Shown in pieces: positions 17,793-26,179 of a stretch of 33,698 nt of DNA (positions are counted from its first letter, which is position 1; every line of letters begins with the position of its first letter). The stretch is from Stenotrophomonas sp. Ste86 (lineage in GTDB: Bacteria; Pseudomonadota; Gammaproteobacteria; Xanthomonadales; Xanthomonadaceae). The position numbers and the translations under genes are program-made. The notes under the pieces were generated by a model, which did no database searches, had not been told where the DNA came from, and saw nothing but the letters and a program-made list of their open reading frames with translations. The stretch spans positions 269,996 to 303,693 of the forward strand of contig NZ_JALJRW010000004.1 in NCBI RefSeq assembly GCF_024519465.1. Direction: 5' to 3'.

Positions 17793-19391
17793 TCACCCGC
17801 GCAGGATCACCTGCGCGGCATTGTGCCCGGGCGCTCCGGTCACACCGCCACCGGGATGCGCGCCGGCGCCACACAGATACAATCCCGGCAACGCCCCCCG
17901 ATAATCGGCCTGCCCCACCATAGGCCGCGCACTGAACAGCTGGTTGAGGCTCAGCGCGCCATGGAAGATGTCGCCGCCGATCAGGCCGAAGATGCGTTCC
18001 AGATCCAGCGGACTGAACACCTGACGCCCCAGCACCGACGCCGCAAAGCCCGGCGCGTGCTTCTCCACCGTGGCGATCATCAGATCCGCCACTTCCTCGC
18101 GATGATCGTCCCAGCTGCGTCCATCCGGCAATTGGGGGGCCACGTGCTGGCAGAACAGGCTCGCCACGTGCTGGCCGGGCGGTGCCAGCGAATCGTCCAG
18201 CGTGCTCGGAATCAGCATCTCCACGATCGGCTCGTGCGACCACCCCTGCGCGCGCGCGTCCTGAAAAGCGCGATCCATGTAGTCCAGCGACGGAGCAATG
18301 ATGATGCCCGCGGTCAGGTGGTCGCCTGGTCCCGGCAGCACGCTGAAATCGGGCAGGCGCGAGAGCGCCACGTTCATGCGGAACGTGCCCGAGCCACAGC
18401 GCCACTGCGCCATGCGTTCGCGGGTGGCGACGGGCACTTCCTCCGGCGCCAGCAGCTGTTCGTACAACAGTTTCGGATTGACGTTGGCCACCACCGCGCG
18501 TGCACGGATGTGCTGGCCATCCAAGGTTTCAACACCGACCGCCCGACCGTTTTCGACAAGCACACACGCCACGCCCGCATCCACCCGGATGCTGGCACCG
18601 GCGGCCGTCGCCGCGCGCGCCATCGCCTGGGTGATCGCGCCCATGCCGCCGATCGCGTGGCCCCAGGCGCCTTTGACGCCGTTGCTCTCCCCAAAGGCGT
18701 GGTGCAGCAGCACGTACGCCGTGCCGGCCGCATAAGGGCTGGCGTAGTTGCCCACCACGCCATCGAAGCCGAACAGCGCCTTGATCGCATCGCTTTCGAA
18801 CCAGCGGTCCAGGTACTCCGCCGCAGAGATCGTGAACAGGTCCAGCAGTTCCTGTTGCAACGCCGGGCTGAGTGACTGCAGCTGGCGGCCCAGCCGCGCC
18901 GCTCGCCACAACGCAGGCAGCCGTCGAAGCCAGCCTCCCTCACCTACGTTCGGCGGCGCCTGCAAGGCCAGCGCACGCAGCACATCGGCAAACACCTCCA
19001 GACGCTGCTCATACAACGGCAGGCGTTCGGCATCGCGTACTGAAAAACGGCGTACTTCGGCTTGGGTGATCCCCCTGCCCGCCAAGAGATACTGTCCCGA
19101 CGGCAGCGGCAGGAAATTGTTGATCCGCCGGGGAACCACGCGCAGGCCGTGCGCGGGCAGGTCCAGGTCTGCGATGACCTTGGGCTGCAGCAACGACACC
19201 GTGTAGGAGGCCACCGAGTTGCGGAAGCCGGGGTGGAACTCCTCGGTCACCGCCGCGCCACCGACCACCCCGCGCCGCTCCAGCACCAGTACCCGCCGGC
19301 CGGCACGCGCCAGGTAGGCGGCGCAGACCAGGCCATTGTGGCCGGCGCCGATGATGATCGCGTCCCAGGTCTGCGCAGAAGGGTTTGTCAT
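17793..19391 (-). CDS. FAD-dependent oxidoreductase, phytoene desaturase/PYROXD2-like
   Basis: 532 residues. The N-terminal dinucleotide fold is clear: IIIGAGHNGLVCAAYLARAG then VLVLERR. The order GAGHNGL, VGGAAVTEEFHPGF and the C-terminal LYLCGAGAHPGGGVTGAPGHNAA matches the phytoene-desaturase-like flavoproteins that include human PYROXD2. The substrate is unknown, and no carotenoid genes are close, so a pigment role is not supported. The start ATG 19391 has a very short leader, with TATATATA directly upstream (19394-19401) as a possible -10. It is divergent from the first M13 gene and convergent with the S9 gene. Confidence 0.87.
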   Translation of the reverse strand: MTNPSAQTWDAIIIGAGHNGLVCAAYLARAGRRVLVLERRGVVGGAAVTEEFHPGFRNSVASYTVSLLQPKVIADLDLPAHGLRVVPRRINNFLPLPSGQYLLAGRGITQAEVRRFSVRDAERLPLYEQRLEVFADVLRALALQAPPNVGEGGWLRRLPALWRAARLGRQLQSLSPALQQELLDLFTISAAEYLDRWFESDAIKALFGFDGVVGNYASPYAAGTAYVLLHHAFGESNGVKGAWGHAIGGMGAITQAMARAATAAGASIRVDAGVACVLVENGRAVGVETLDGQHIRARAVVANVNPKLLYEQLLAPEEVPVATRERMAQWRCGSGTFRMNVALSRLPDFSVLPGPGDHLTAGIIIAPSLDYMDRAFQDARAQGWSHEPIVEMLIPSTLDDSLAPPGQHVASLFCQHVAPQLPDGRSWDDHREEVADLMIATVEKHAPGFAASVLGRQVFSPLDLERIFGLIGGDIFHGALSLNQLFSARPMVGQADYRGALPGLYLCGAGAHPGGGVTGAPGHNAAQVILRG

Positions 19392-19621
19392 GACGCTCTA
19401 TATATACCTGCCCCGAGCAGCCTGTCGCGCCCGCCGTCGGCCTTTGCCGGTGCGGGTGTCACAGCGTGCCGGATCCGGCCGACCACCCGGTGAAGGTACG
19501 GCTTGCCAACAGCCATGACCTTCGACACCCTTGCAGGTCGAGCCAGCGGCGTATCGTCTGGCCCACGGCTCCCCTGTGGGGGGCCATCCCCCGATGCATT
19601 CAGGCCTGGAGGCCAACCCAC

Positions 19622-21733
19622 GTGATCCGCACTCCCAAGATCGTCCTGCTGACCCTGGCCGTTTCGGCCGCGCTGGTCGGCTGCGGCAAGAAAGACACCC
19701 CGGCTGCGGACACCGCGGCCTCCGCCGCCGCGCCGGCCGCCACCGCTGCGGCCACCGAGTACAAGCTCGACGACAGCAAGCTGCCGGCCTACAACGCCTT
19801 CCACCCGTCCGACCTGGACACCACGATGGACGCCTGCGGCGCCTTCGGCGACTACGTCAACAGCAAGTGGCTGGCGGCCAATGAAATCCCGGCCGACCGC
19901 ACCAGCTGGGGCGCCTTCACCATCCTGGACGAGCGCTCGGTCGCCGTGCAGCACCAGCTCGCCGAGCAGGTCGCGGCGGTCAAGAACCCGAACGGCATCG
20001 AGAAGATCGTCGGCGACTTCTGGGCCACCGGCATGGATGAAGCCAAGATCAACGCCCAGGGCATCGAGCCGCTCAAGGCCGACCTGACCGCCATCGACGG
20101 CCTCAAGGACAAGGACGCCATCGCCACCTACCTGCGCACCAGCGCGGCCAAGGGCGATAACGTGCTGTTCGGCTTCGGTCCGGAAGCGGACTTCAAGAAT
20201 TCCAGCATGAACCTGGCCTACGCCAGCCAGGGTGGCCTGGGCCTGCCGGACACCACTTACTACACCGACGCCAAGAACGCCGACAAGCTCAAGGCCTACC
20301 AGGCCCACGTGGCCAAGGTGCTGGAACTGTCCGGCGTAGCCGCCGCCGACGCGGCCAAGCAGGCCGCGGACGTGGTCAAGTTTGAAACGCGCCTGGCCAA
20401 GGCCTCCAAGTCCAGCGCCGAGCTGTCGCGCGATGTCTCGCTGTTCTACAACCCGGTCACCGTGGCCGACGCCGACAAGCTGACCCCGAACTTCAGCTGG
20501 ACCGAGTTCTTCAAGGCCCAGGGCATTGCCGCGCCGGAGAAGTTCTCGCTGGCCATTCCCTCCTTCCACCAGGAAGTGAGCAAGGCGCTGGGCGATACCG
20601 ATCCGTCGGTGTGGCGCACCTACCTGCGCTTCCACACCGTGGACAGCGCCTCGCCCTACCTGGCCGACGCGTTCGTGCAGGAAAACTACGACTTCTACGG
20701 CAAGACGCTGAACGGCCAGAAGGAAATGAAGCCGCGCTGGAAGCGCGTGCTGGGCACCATCGAAAACGATGCCGGCGATGCGTTCGGCCAGCTGTACGTC
20801 AAGGTCGCCTTCTCGCCGGAAGCCAAGGCCAAGATGGAAGAACTGGTCAAGAACCTGGCCGCCGCGCTCAAGGAGCGCATCCAGGGCCTGACCTGGATGA
20901 GCGATGAGACCAAGGCCAAGGCGATCGCCAAGTGGGAAACCTTCACCCCGAAGATCGGCTACCCGGACAAGTGGCGTGACTGGAACGGCCTGACCACCGG
21001 TCGCGACAGCTACCTCGGCAACGTGCGCGCGGCGAACGAATTCAACTACAAGTTCGCCCTGTCCAAGATCGGCAAGCCGGTGGACAAGACCGAGTGGGGC
21101 ATGACCCCGCAGACGGTGAACGCGTACTACAACCCGCTGCAGAACGAGATCGTGTTCCCGGCCGCGATCCTGCAGCCGCCGTTCTTCGATCCCAAGGCCG
21201 ACGACGCGCTCAACTACGGCGGCATCGGTGCGGTCATCGGCCACGAAATGACCCACGGTTACGATGACCAGGGCAGCCGCTTCGGGCCGACCGGCAACAT
21301 GGAAGACTGGTGGAGCCCGGCCGACAAGAAGAACTTCAGCGGCTTGACCGACAAGCTGGTCAAGCAGTTCGATGGCTACAAGGTGGACGGCCAGGCCGTC
21401 AACGGCAAGCTGACCCTGGGCGAGAACATCGCCGACCTGGGCGGCGTGGCAACCGCCTACGACGCGCTGCAGAAGGCCACCGCCGGCAAGGAAGATCCGA
21501 AGATCGACGGCTTCACCCGCGATCAGCGCTTCTACTTCAACTGGGCCACCGTGTGGCGCACCAAGTACACCCCGGAGAACGCCAAGGTCCGCCTGGCCAC
21601 CGATCCGCACGCCCCGGCGCAGTTCCGCGCGATGGGCGCGCCGTCGAACCTGCCGACCTTCGCCGCGGCGTTCCAGTGCAAGGCCGGTTCGCCGATGGTC
21701 CGCGCCGGCGACCAGCAGGTCGTAATCTGGTAA
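19622..21733 (+). CDS. M13 family zinc metallopeptidase, lipoprotein (active-site complete)
   Basis: 703 residues. M13 (neprilysin/PepO type) enzymes cleave oligopeptides. A lipobox L-V-G-C at the end of a hydrophobic signal (VSAALVGCGKK) marks a lipoprotein; a Ala/Thr-rich linker follows. Catalytic parts are intact: NAYYNP substrate motif, HExxH as H541-E-M-T-H545, third zinc ligand in GENIADLGG, and the transition-state histidine H663 in DPHAPAQFR. The cysteine-containing end CKAGSPMVRAGDQQVVIW is typical. The start is GTG 19622, with TGGAGG (19607-19612) 9 bases upstream; longer in-frame starts would bury the signal peptide. A paralogue follows, across a terminator. Confidence 0.92.
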   Translation: MIRTPKIVLLTLAVSAALVGCGKKDTPAADTAASAAAPAATAAATEYKLDDSKLPAYNAFHPSDLDTTMDACGAFGDYVNSKWLAANEIPADRTSWGAFTILDERSVAVQHQLAEQVAAVKNPNGIEKIVGDFWATGMDEAKINAQGIEPLKADLTAIDGLKDKDAIATYLRTSAAKGDNVLFGFGPEADFKNSSMNLAYASQGGLGLPDTTYYTDAKNADKLKAYQAHVAKVLELSGVAAADAAKQAADVVKFETRLAKASKSSAELSRDVSLFYNPVTVADADKLTPNFSWTEFFKAQGIAAPEKFSLAIPSFHQEVSKALGDTDPSVWRTYLRFHTVDSASPYLADAFVQENYDFYGKTLNGQKEMKPRWKRVLGTIENDAGDAFGQLYVKVAFSPEAKAKMEELVKNLAAALKERIQGLTWMSDETKAKAIAKWETFTPKIGYPDKWRDWNGLTTGRDSYLGNVRAANEFNYKFALSKIGKPVDKTEWGMTPQTVNAYYNPLQNEIVFPAAILQPPFFDPKADDALNYGGIGAVIGHEMTHGYDDQGSRFGPTGNMEDWWSPADKKNFSGLTDKLVKQFDGYKVDGQAVNGKLTLGENIADLGGVATAYDALQKATAGKEDPKIDGFTRDQRFYFNWATVWRTKYTPENAKVRLATDPHAPAQFRAMGAPSNLPTFAAAFQCKAGSPMVRAGDQQVVIW

Positions 21734-21764
21734 GCCATCGCGCCACCGCGTGAGGTGATGCAGG

Positions 21765-21797
21765 CAAAGGCCCGGGATTTCCCGGGCCTTTGTTTTT
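21765..21797 (+). terminator. rho-independent terminator between the two M13 genes
   Basis: CAAAGGCCCGGG / CCCGGGCCTTTG is a 12-bp stem with a four-base loop (ATTT), followed by TTTTT. It lies 31 bases after the first M13 stop. Confidence 0.88.
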
Positions 21798-21832
21798 GGG
21801 GCCGCCGCCCATCACGCTCTTTTCGCTTTGCT

Positions 21833-21841
21833 TGGTACACT
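21833..21841 (+). promoter_or_regulatory. possible extended -10 for the second M13 gene
   Basis: TGGTACACT fits TGnTAnAnT, lies after the terminator and 35 bases before ATG 21876. No good -35 is seen at the right distance. It suggests, weakly, that the second M13 gene has its own promoter. Confidence 0.3.
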
Positions 21842-21875
21842 CGCGCGATCCCAATCCACACTGGATTCGCTTTAC

Positions 21876-23885
21876 ATGTCCAACCTCCGTCCGCTCGCCA
21901 TTGCCCTGGGCCTGAGCCTGGCCTCCCTGGTCATCGCACACGATGCGCACGCTGCGCCGAAGAAGAAGGCCGCGCGTGCGCCGGCGGTCAGCGCGCAGTG
22001 CAGCGACTTCTACGATGCCACCAACGCCAACTGGCTCAAGGCCAACCCGGTACCGCAGACCGGTGCCACCACCGCCCTGGGGCAGCTGGCCGACCGGACC
22101 CGCCAGCAGCAGCGCGAGCTGCTCGATGCATCGATGAAGACCCCGCAGGGCAACGTGCAGAAGCTGCTCGGCGACTTCTGGGCCAGCGGCCTGGATGAAG
22201 CGGCCATCGAAGCCGATGGTTCCAACCCGATCGCCCCGTTGCTGACCCGCATCAACGCGATCAAGAAGGCCAAGGACGTTCCGGCCTCGATCGCCGCCCT
22301 GCACCAGGTCGGCATCCCGGTGGCCTTCAACTTCGCCCCGGACGTGGACCTCAAGGCGCTCGACCGTCACATCGGCTACTTCATGCAGGGCGGCATGGGC
22401 CTGCCGGACCCGGCGTTCTACACCCGCACCGATGCAGACACCGTGGCGCTGATGGGCCGCTACCGCACCTACGTCAAGCAGATCCTGGCCCTCACCGGCA
22501 CCCCGGCGGCCAAGCTGGATGAAGAGTCGCAGGCGGTGATCGCCCTGGAAACCGAGCTGGCGCGCAACGCGCAGTCGCTGGCCGGCATCAATAACCCGTT
22601 CAACAACTACGCCCCGATTTCCACCAAGGACCTCACCAGCCGCTATCGCAACCTGCAGCTGGATGCGTTCCTGAAGGTCCAGGGCGTCAACGACGACCTG
22701 GTCTCGCTGGCCGATCCGGCGCTGTTCAAGCAGCTCGACGGCATGGTCACCAAGATCAAGCCGGACCAGTGGAAGGCCTACCTGCGCTGGCGCGTGGGCG
22801 ATGCGATGGCGCCGTACCTGTCCAAGGCCTACCGCGATGCCGAGTTCGAATTCCGCGGCCGGGTGATCCGTGGCGAGACCATCGCCCCGGCGCGCTGGGA
22901 ACAGACGCTGGATGCGATCAACGTCGCTGCCGGCCCGATGCTTGGCCGCGAGTACGCCAGCCGCTATCTGTCGGCCGATGATCGCCGCCAGGCCGCAGTG
23001 ATCGTCGACAAGATCCGTGAAGTGCAGATCGACGCGGTCAAGCGCAGCACCTGGATGAGCGCCGAAGCCAAGACCGAAGCGCAGGCCAAGCTGGCCGCGC
23101 TGAAGATCGAGATCGGTACGCCGCTGCGCGACCTGGATTACAGCGTGCAGCCGATGGGCCGTGGCAGCTTCGGCGGCAACATGCTGATCGCCTCGACCTG
23201 GCGCCACCGCGAAGAAATGAAGCGGATCGGCAAGGGCAACGCCGACCGTCGCTGGGACGTGCTGCCGCAGCAGCCGGCACTGGCCTATGACATCGCGCAG
23301 AACCGCCTGATCGTCACCGCTGCGGTGCTGCAGAGCCCGGTGTTCAATGCCAAGGCCGACAGCGCCGACAAGTACGGCAGCTACGGCGCGCTGGTCGCCC
23401 ACGAGCTGACCCGTGCCATCGATGCCAAGGGCGCGCTGGTGGATGCCAAGGGCGAGCTGCGCAGCTGGTGGCAGCCGGCCGACAAGACCGCCTGGACGCT
23501 GCTCGGCAGCCGCGTGGCCGCGCAGTACAGCGGATACGACTTCCCGGGCGTGAAGGGTGCCAAGGTCAATGGCGAACTCACCCGCGAAGAGAACCTCGCC
23601 GACCTGGCCGGTGTGGAACTGGCCTGGGAGGCCTACAAGGCGGTGGACCCGTCGGCCAAGCCGGCCGCACAGCAGGGCTTCTTCCGCGCCTGGGCCAGCC
23701 TGTGGCCGCAGCAGCTGTCGCCCAACGAAGCCGCCCAGCGCCTGACTTCGGACATCCTCGCCCCGGGTCGCTGGCGCACCAATGGCGCGCTGTCCAACCT
23801 GCCGGCCTTCGGCGCGACGTTCAGCTGCAAGCCCGGCCAGCCGATGCAGCGCGTGGACAACGACCAGATCAAGGTCTGGCGCTGA
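21876..23885 (+). CDS. M13 metallopeptidase paralogue with degenerate active site (predicted pseudo-peptidase)
   Basis: 669 residues, full length and in frame. The signal peptide is about 1-25 (LGLSLASLVIAHDAHA-A) with no lipobox, so the product is probably soluble periplasmic. It aligns with the upstream M13 protein over its length, but the zinc motif reads H509-E-L-T-R513, replacing the second zinc histidine. The histidine of DPHAP is L628 (DILAP), and the NAYYNP motif is replaced by PALAYDIAQN. E and D of ENLADLAG remain. Two of the residues needed for zinc binding and catalysis are therefore gone, while the fold signature (CKPGQPMQRVDNDQIKVW) is kept. I infer a non-catalytic role such as peptide binding or regulation of its neighbour. 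Confidence 0.88.
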   Translation: MSNLRPLAIALGLSLASLVIAHDAHAAPKKKAARAPAVSAQCSDFYDATNANWLKANPVPQTGATTALGQLADRTRQQQRELLDASMKTPQGNVQKLLGDFWASGLDEAAIEADGSNPIAPLLTRINAIKKAKDVPASIAALHQVGIPVAFNFAPDVDLKALDRHIGYFMQGGMGLPDPAFYTRTDADTVALMGRYRTYVKQILALTGTPAAKLDEESQAVIALETELARNAQSLAGINNPFNNYAPISTKDLTSRYRNLQLDAFLKVQGVNDDLVSLADPALFKQLDGMVTKIKPDQWKAYLRWRVGDAMAPYLSKAYRDAEFEFRGRVIRGETIAPARWEQTLDAINVAAGPMLGREYASRYLSADDRRQAAVIVDKIREVQIDAVKRSTWMSAEAKTEAQAKLAALKIEIGTPLRDLDYSVQPMGRGSFGGNMLIASTWRHREEMKRIGKGNADRRWDVLPQQPALAYDIAQNRLIVTAAVLQSPVFNAKADSADKYGSYGALVAHELTRAIDAKGALVDAKGELRSWWQPADKTAWTLLGSRVAAQYSGYDFPGVKGAKVNGELTREENLADLAGVELAWEAYKAVDPSAKPAAQQGFFRAWASLWPQQLSPNEAAQRLTSDILAPGRWRTNGALSNLPAFGATFSCKPGQPMQRVDNDQIKVWR

Positions 23886-23908
23886 GTCTGCGGCAGTGAT
23901 GAAGTGAG

Positions 23909-23935
23909 AAGGGCGCCCTTGGGCGCCCTTTTTTT
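23909..23935 (+). terminator. rho-independent terminator after the M13 pair
   Basis: AAGGGCGCCC-TT-GGGCGCCCTT is a 10-bp stem followed by five further T, 24 bases after the stop. Confidence 0.92.
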
Positions 23936-24008
23936 GGTTCTTCGCCGATGTGCGGGACGAGAATGAGCGCGCCTTGAATCACAACGCGCACCCTAATCCT
24001 TTTGGGCA

Positions 24009-24142
24009 CTGGTCGGTGAGTCGGGCGCTGGGTCCCCATGCCCTTTCCGGCGAATGTCCTCCGGCGTCGGCCTCCGGCCGCCCCCTCCCCCTTTATTTCG
24101 CCTCCAAGGACATGGGGACCCAGCGCCCGACTCACCGACCAG
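24009..24142 (-). repeat. composite palindromic repeat, element A (134 bp)
   Basis: The arms 24009-24040 and 24111-24142 are a perfect 32-bp inverted repeat containing GAGTCGGGCGCTGGGTCCCC. The 70-base interior, read on the minus strand, starts TCCTTGGAGGCGAAATAAAG and continues through a G-rich and a GGCC-rich stretch to GGACATTCGCC. The same arm and the start of the same interior recur at 33644-33698, and the interior alone recurs in element B. Confidence 0.92.
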
Positions 24143-24178
24143 CGCTTGGCTTCCACCTGCTTGCCGCAAGACGAGCCG

Positions 24179-24266
24179 CGTAGCGGCCGGTAGGCTCCTG
24201 GGCAAAATAAAGGAGGAGGCCGCCAGGCCGGGGGACATTTGCGCCAGGGGCCTACCGGCCGCTACG
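24179..24266 (+). repeat. composite palindromic repeat, element B (88 bp)
   Basis: The outer arms CGTAGCGGCCGGTAGGC (24179-24195) and its complement (24250-24266) are a perfect 17-bp inverted repeat, extending about five more pairs past one mismatch. The interior (GGGCAAAATAAAGGAGGAGG ... GGGGGACATTTGCGCC) matches the interior of element A, but the arms are different. One arm contains GTAG, as in the REPs. Confidence 0.85.
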
Positions 24267-24417
24267 GGGCCCTCACGCTCGCGACAGCCCCAAGCGGAGA
24301 CAGACACCACCAGATCCAAACGGCCCTTGACTGCATAGCCACGCGCGTATGGCCGTGCGCGATCTGCGACGGCCCTTGAAACAACACGCTCCCCTTCCAT
24401 CGAAGAGACGCACTTTT

Positions 24418-26091
24418 TCAGCCTGTGCTCACCGCGCTGACAGGCTGCAGCGTGCCCCGATACGCAACGATCAGGCCGATCAGCGGTGCGGCAATCTCCA
24501 CGTCGAACACGAAGTGACCCGCGCGCTCGGTCTCAAACGTGTGCCCGCACGGCAGCAGCGCCTTCGGCAACGGGATACCCAGGCATGACCAGCGCCGTGT
24601 CACCAAGTGCAGGCGATCGTCTTCCACCACCAGCGCGAGCGCAACCTCCACGATGCCGAAGCGTTCGACCAGCAGCTGCTCGTTCCTGCCCTGCCCGCGC
24701 CACTGCAACGACGAAAACCTGCGCCCGGCGAAATCGCGGGTCCAGCGCTCGCCACTCCGCTCCGGGGCGAATGCCACGCTGACCGGCACCGCCGCCGCGG
24801 CCGGCGGGAAGCCGAACACGGCACCGACGATCCGCGCCAACAGCCCCTTGCCGCGACGCACCTCGCCCACGCCTTGCCAGCGCCTGCCCTCGCTGCTGTC
24901 ATGCAGCGCCTGCACCTGTGGCGGCAGAGCGTCGAAGGCGCTGCCAAGCAGCTGCCGATACAGGCTGGCACCGGGCGTCTCGCTCCGGAACCCGGTATGG
25001 ATCGAACGCCCTTTGAACAAACGCTGGTAATCGGACAACGCCAACGCGTGCGTGGCCGGGCGCGCACCGTCGGCCGGCCGCTCCCCAACCAGCAGCTTGC
25101 GCACCACCGCCTCGATCGCCATCGACGGGATGTAGGGGCCATCATCGCCCTCGGCCAGCAGGTGCCAGCTCTGTTCAACCTCGACACCGTTGGCGATACC
25201 ACGTGCCCGGACGTACATCCCGCCGCGATGCTCACCGAACTTCATCAGGTTGAGCACGCTGTAGAACACCCGCGACAGCGGCACCAGCGAGGGCAGGTGC
25301 AGCCGCGCCCGTGCCTTGGCCAGCAGGTTGAGTACCCGGTGCAGCACCTCCGGCACCGGGCCGGCGCCCATCCAGATATCGGTCATCGTCGGGTGCTCGG
25401 GTGGCAGCACCTGCAGGTCCGGCACATCGACCAGCGAGAAATGCAGATTGCGCAACGGCAGCCTGCCCGGCACCGCGACGGTGAAGCGCCGGCTTTCGGC
25501 CAACCCGATGCCATGGCCCGGCCGACCGTTGCGCTGCAGTTTCACCGGCGCACCGGCGTAGCCGACCACCGCGCGCATTACGTTGAGCCCGATACCGGCA
25601 TATGGCGACGGCGCGATGCCACCGTCCACGCTGACGATGTCCATGTGCCTGGCCATCTCGCGCAGCACCGCGGCGGTCAGCACCGGGAAGCTGCTGACCC
25701 CGGACAACACATACACGCCGGCCGCCCTGGCCGCCGCATCGAACTGCGCCACGCCGAACACGAAATCGGCCGCATCGGCGAAATCCAGATAGGAAATGCG
25801 TGCGGCGATGCAGGCTTCGATCACGCGGTAGGGATGCGCGCCGTAATCCTGGAATGGACCGGAGGCATCCACCAGCAGGTCCGGTCGTTCGGCCTGCAGC
25901 ACCGGCTCGATGCGTTGCCGGTCGACCTTGAGCGGCCGCACCTGCGGCGCGCCCACGTAATCGGCGCAGAACGCGGTCGCTGCCTCCAGGTTGCGCCCGC
26001 AGATCAGCAGCTCCAGACCGGGCAGGTCTGACAGCAGCCGCGCCAGCCGGCCGCCGAACACGCCGTAGCCCCCCAGGATCAGTATTTTCAC
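24418..26091 (-). CDS. saccharopine dehydrogenase-like NAD(P)-binding protein with C-terminal DUF4166
   Basis: 557 residues. The N-terminus is a Rossmann fold (MKILILGGYGVFGGRLARLL, then LLICGRN) of the saccharopine-dehydrogenase/homospermidine-synthase-like type; DLLVDASGPFQDYG and the run YLDFADAADFVFGV are typical. The last part, from about residue 385 (LYRQLLGSAFDALPPQVQALH), matches the DUF4166 domain often fused there. The true reaction is unknown; lysine metabolism is not implied. The start ATG 26091 begins directly at the fold. It is last in a minus-strand series after the rhomboid gene (88-base gap, with a hairpin in it). Confidence 0.85.
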   Translation of the reverse strand: MKILILGGYGVFGGRLARLLSDLPGLELLICGRNLEAATAFCADYVGAPQVRPLKVDRQRIEPVLQAERPDLLVDASGPFQDYGAHPYRVIEACIAARISYLDFADAADFVFGVAQFDAAARAAGVYVLSGVSSFPVLTAAVLREMARHMDIVSVDGGIAPSPYAGIGLNVMRAVVGYAGAPVKLQRNGRPGHGIGLAESRRFTVAVPGRLPLRNLHFSLVDVPDLQVLPPEHPTMTDIWMGAGPVPEVLHRVLNLLAKARARLHLPSLVPLSRVFYSVLNLMKFGEHRGGMYVRARGIANGVEVEQSWHLLAEGDDGPYIPSMAIEAVVRKLLVGERPADGARPATHALALSDYQRLFKGRSIHTGFRSETPGASLYRQLLGSAFDALPPQVQALHDSSEGRRWQGVGEVRRGKGLLARIVGAVFGFPPAAAAVPVSVAFAPERSGERWTRDFAGRRFSSLQWRGQGRNEQLLVERFGIVEVALALVVEDDRLHLVTRRWSCLGIPLPKALLPCGHTFETERAGHFVFDVEIAAPLIGLIVAYRGTLQPVSAVSTG

Positions 26092-26135
26092 GATGGAAAC
26101 ATCCTTGCTTCAGTCGGTTGAACGGTCTGGATACG

Positions 26136-26162
26136 ACGAAGGGCACCCTCGGTGCCCTTCGT
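26136..26162. terminator. perfect hairpin between rhomboid and DUF4166 genes
   Basis: ACGAAGGGCACC-CTC-GGTGCCCTTCGT is a 12-bp stem with a 3-base loop, 17 bases after the rhomboid stop on the minus strand. It lacks a T run, so termination is uncertain; it may stabilise the 3' end. Confidence 0.5.
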
Positions 26163-26179
26163 TGGAGTCCGCTGCGGCG

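Larger units (their letters stand above)
23936..24417. other. gene-free region carrying two composite palindromic repeats
   Basis: No gene is supported; open frames here are arginine/proline-rich translations of the repeats. Elements A (24009-24142) and B (24179-24266) occupy the middle. From 24267 to 24417 I see nothing recognisable apart from CGGCCCTTGA and CGGCCCTTGAA repeated about 50 bases apart. Confidence 0.7.

Noticed and set aside
24203..24220. AAAATAAAGGAGGAGG as the ribosome-binding site of a hidden gene
   Set aside because: No start codon with an open frame follows at a suitable distance, and the sequence is part of the repeat core present in other copies.
23950..24588. Short open frames across the repeat region
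   Set aside because: They translate inverted repeats (recurring TQRPTHRP-like strings), show no conserved character and overlap on both strands.
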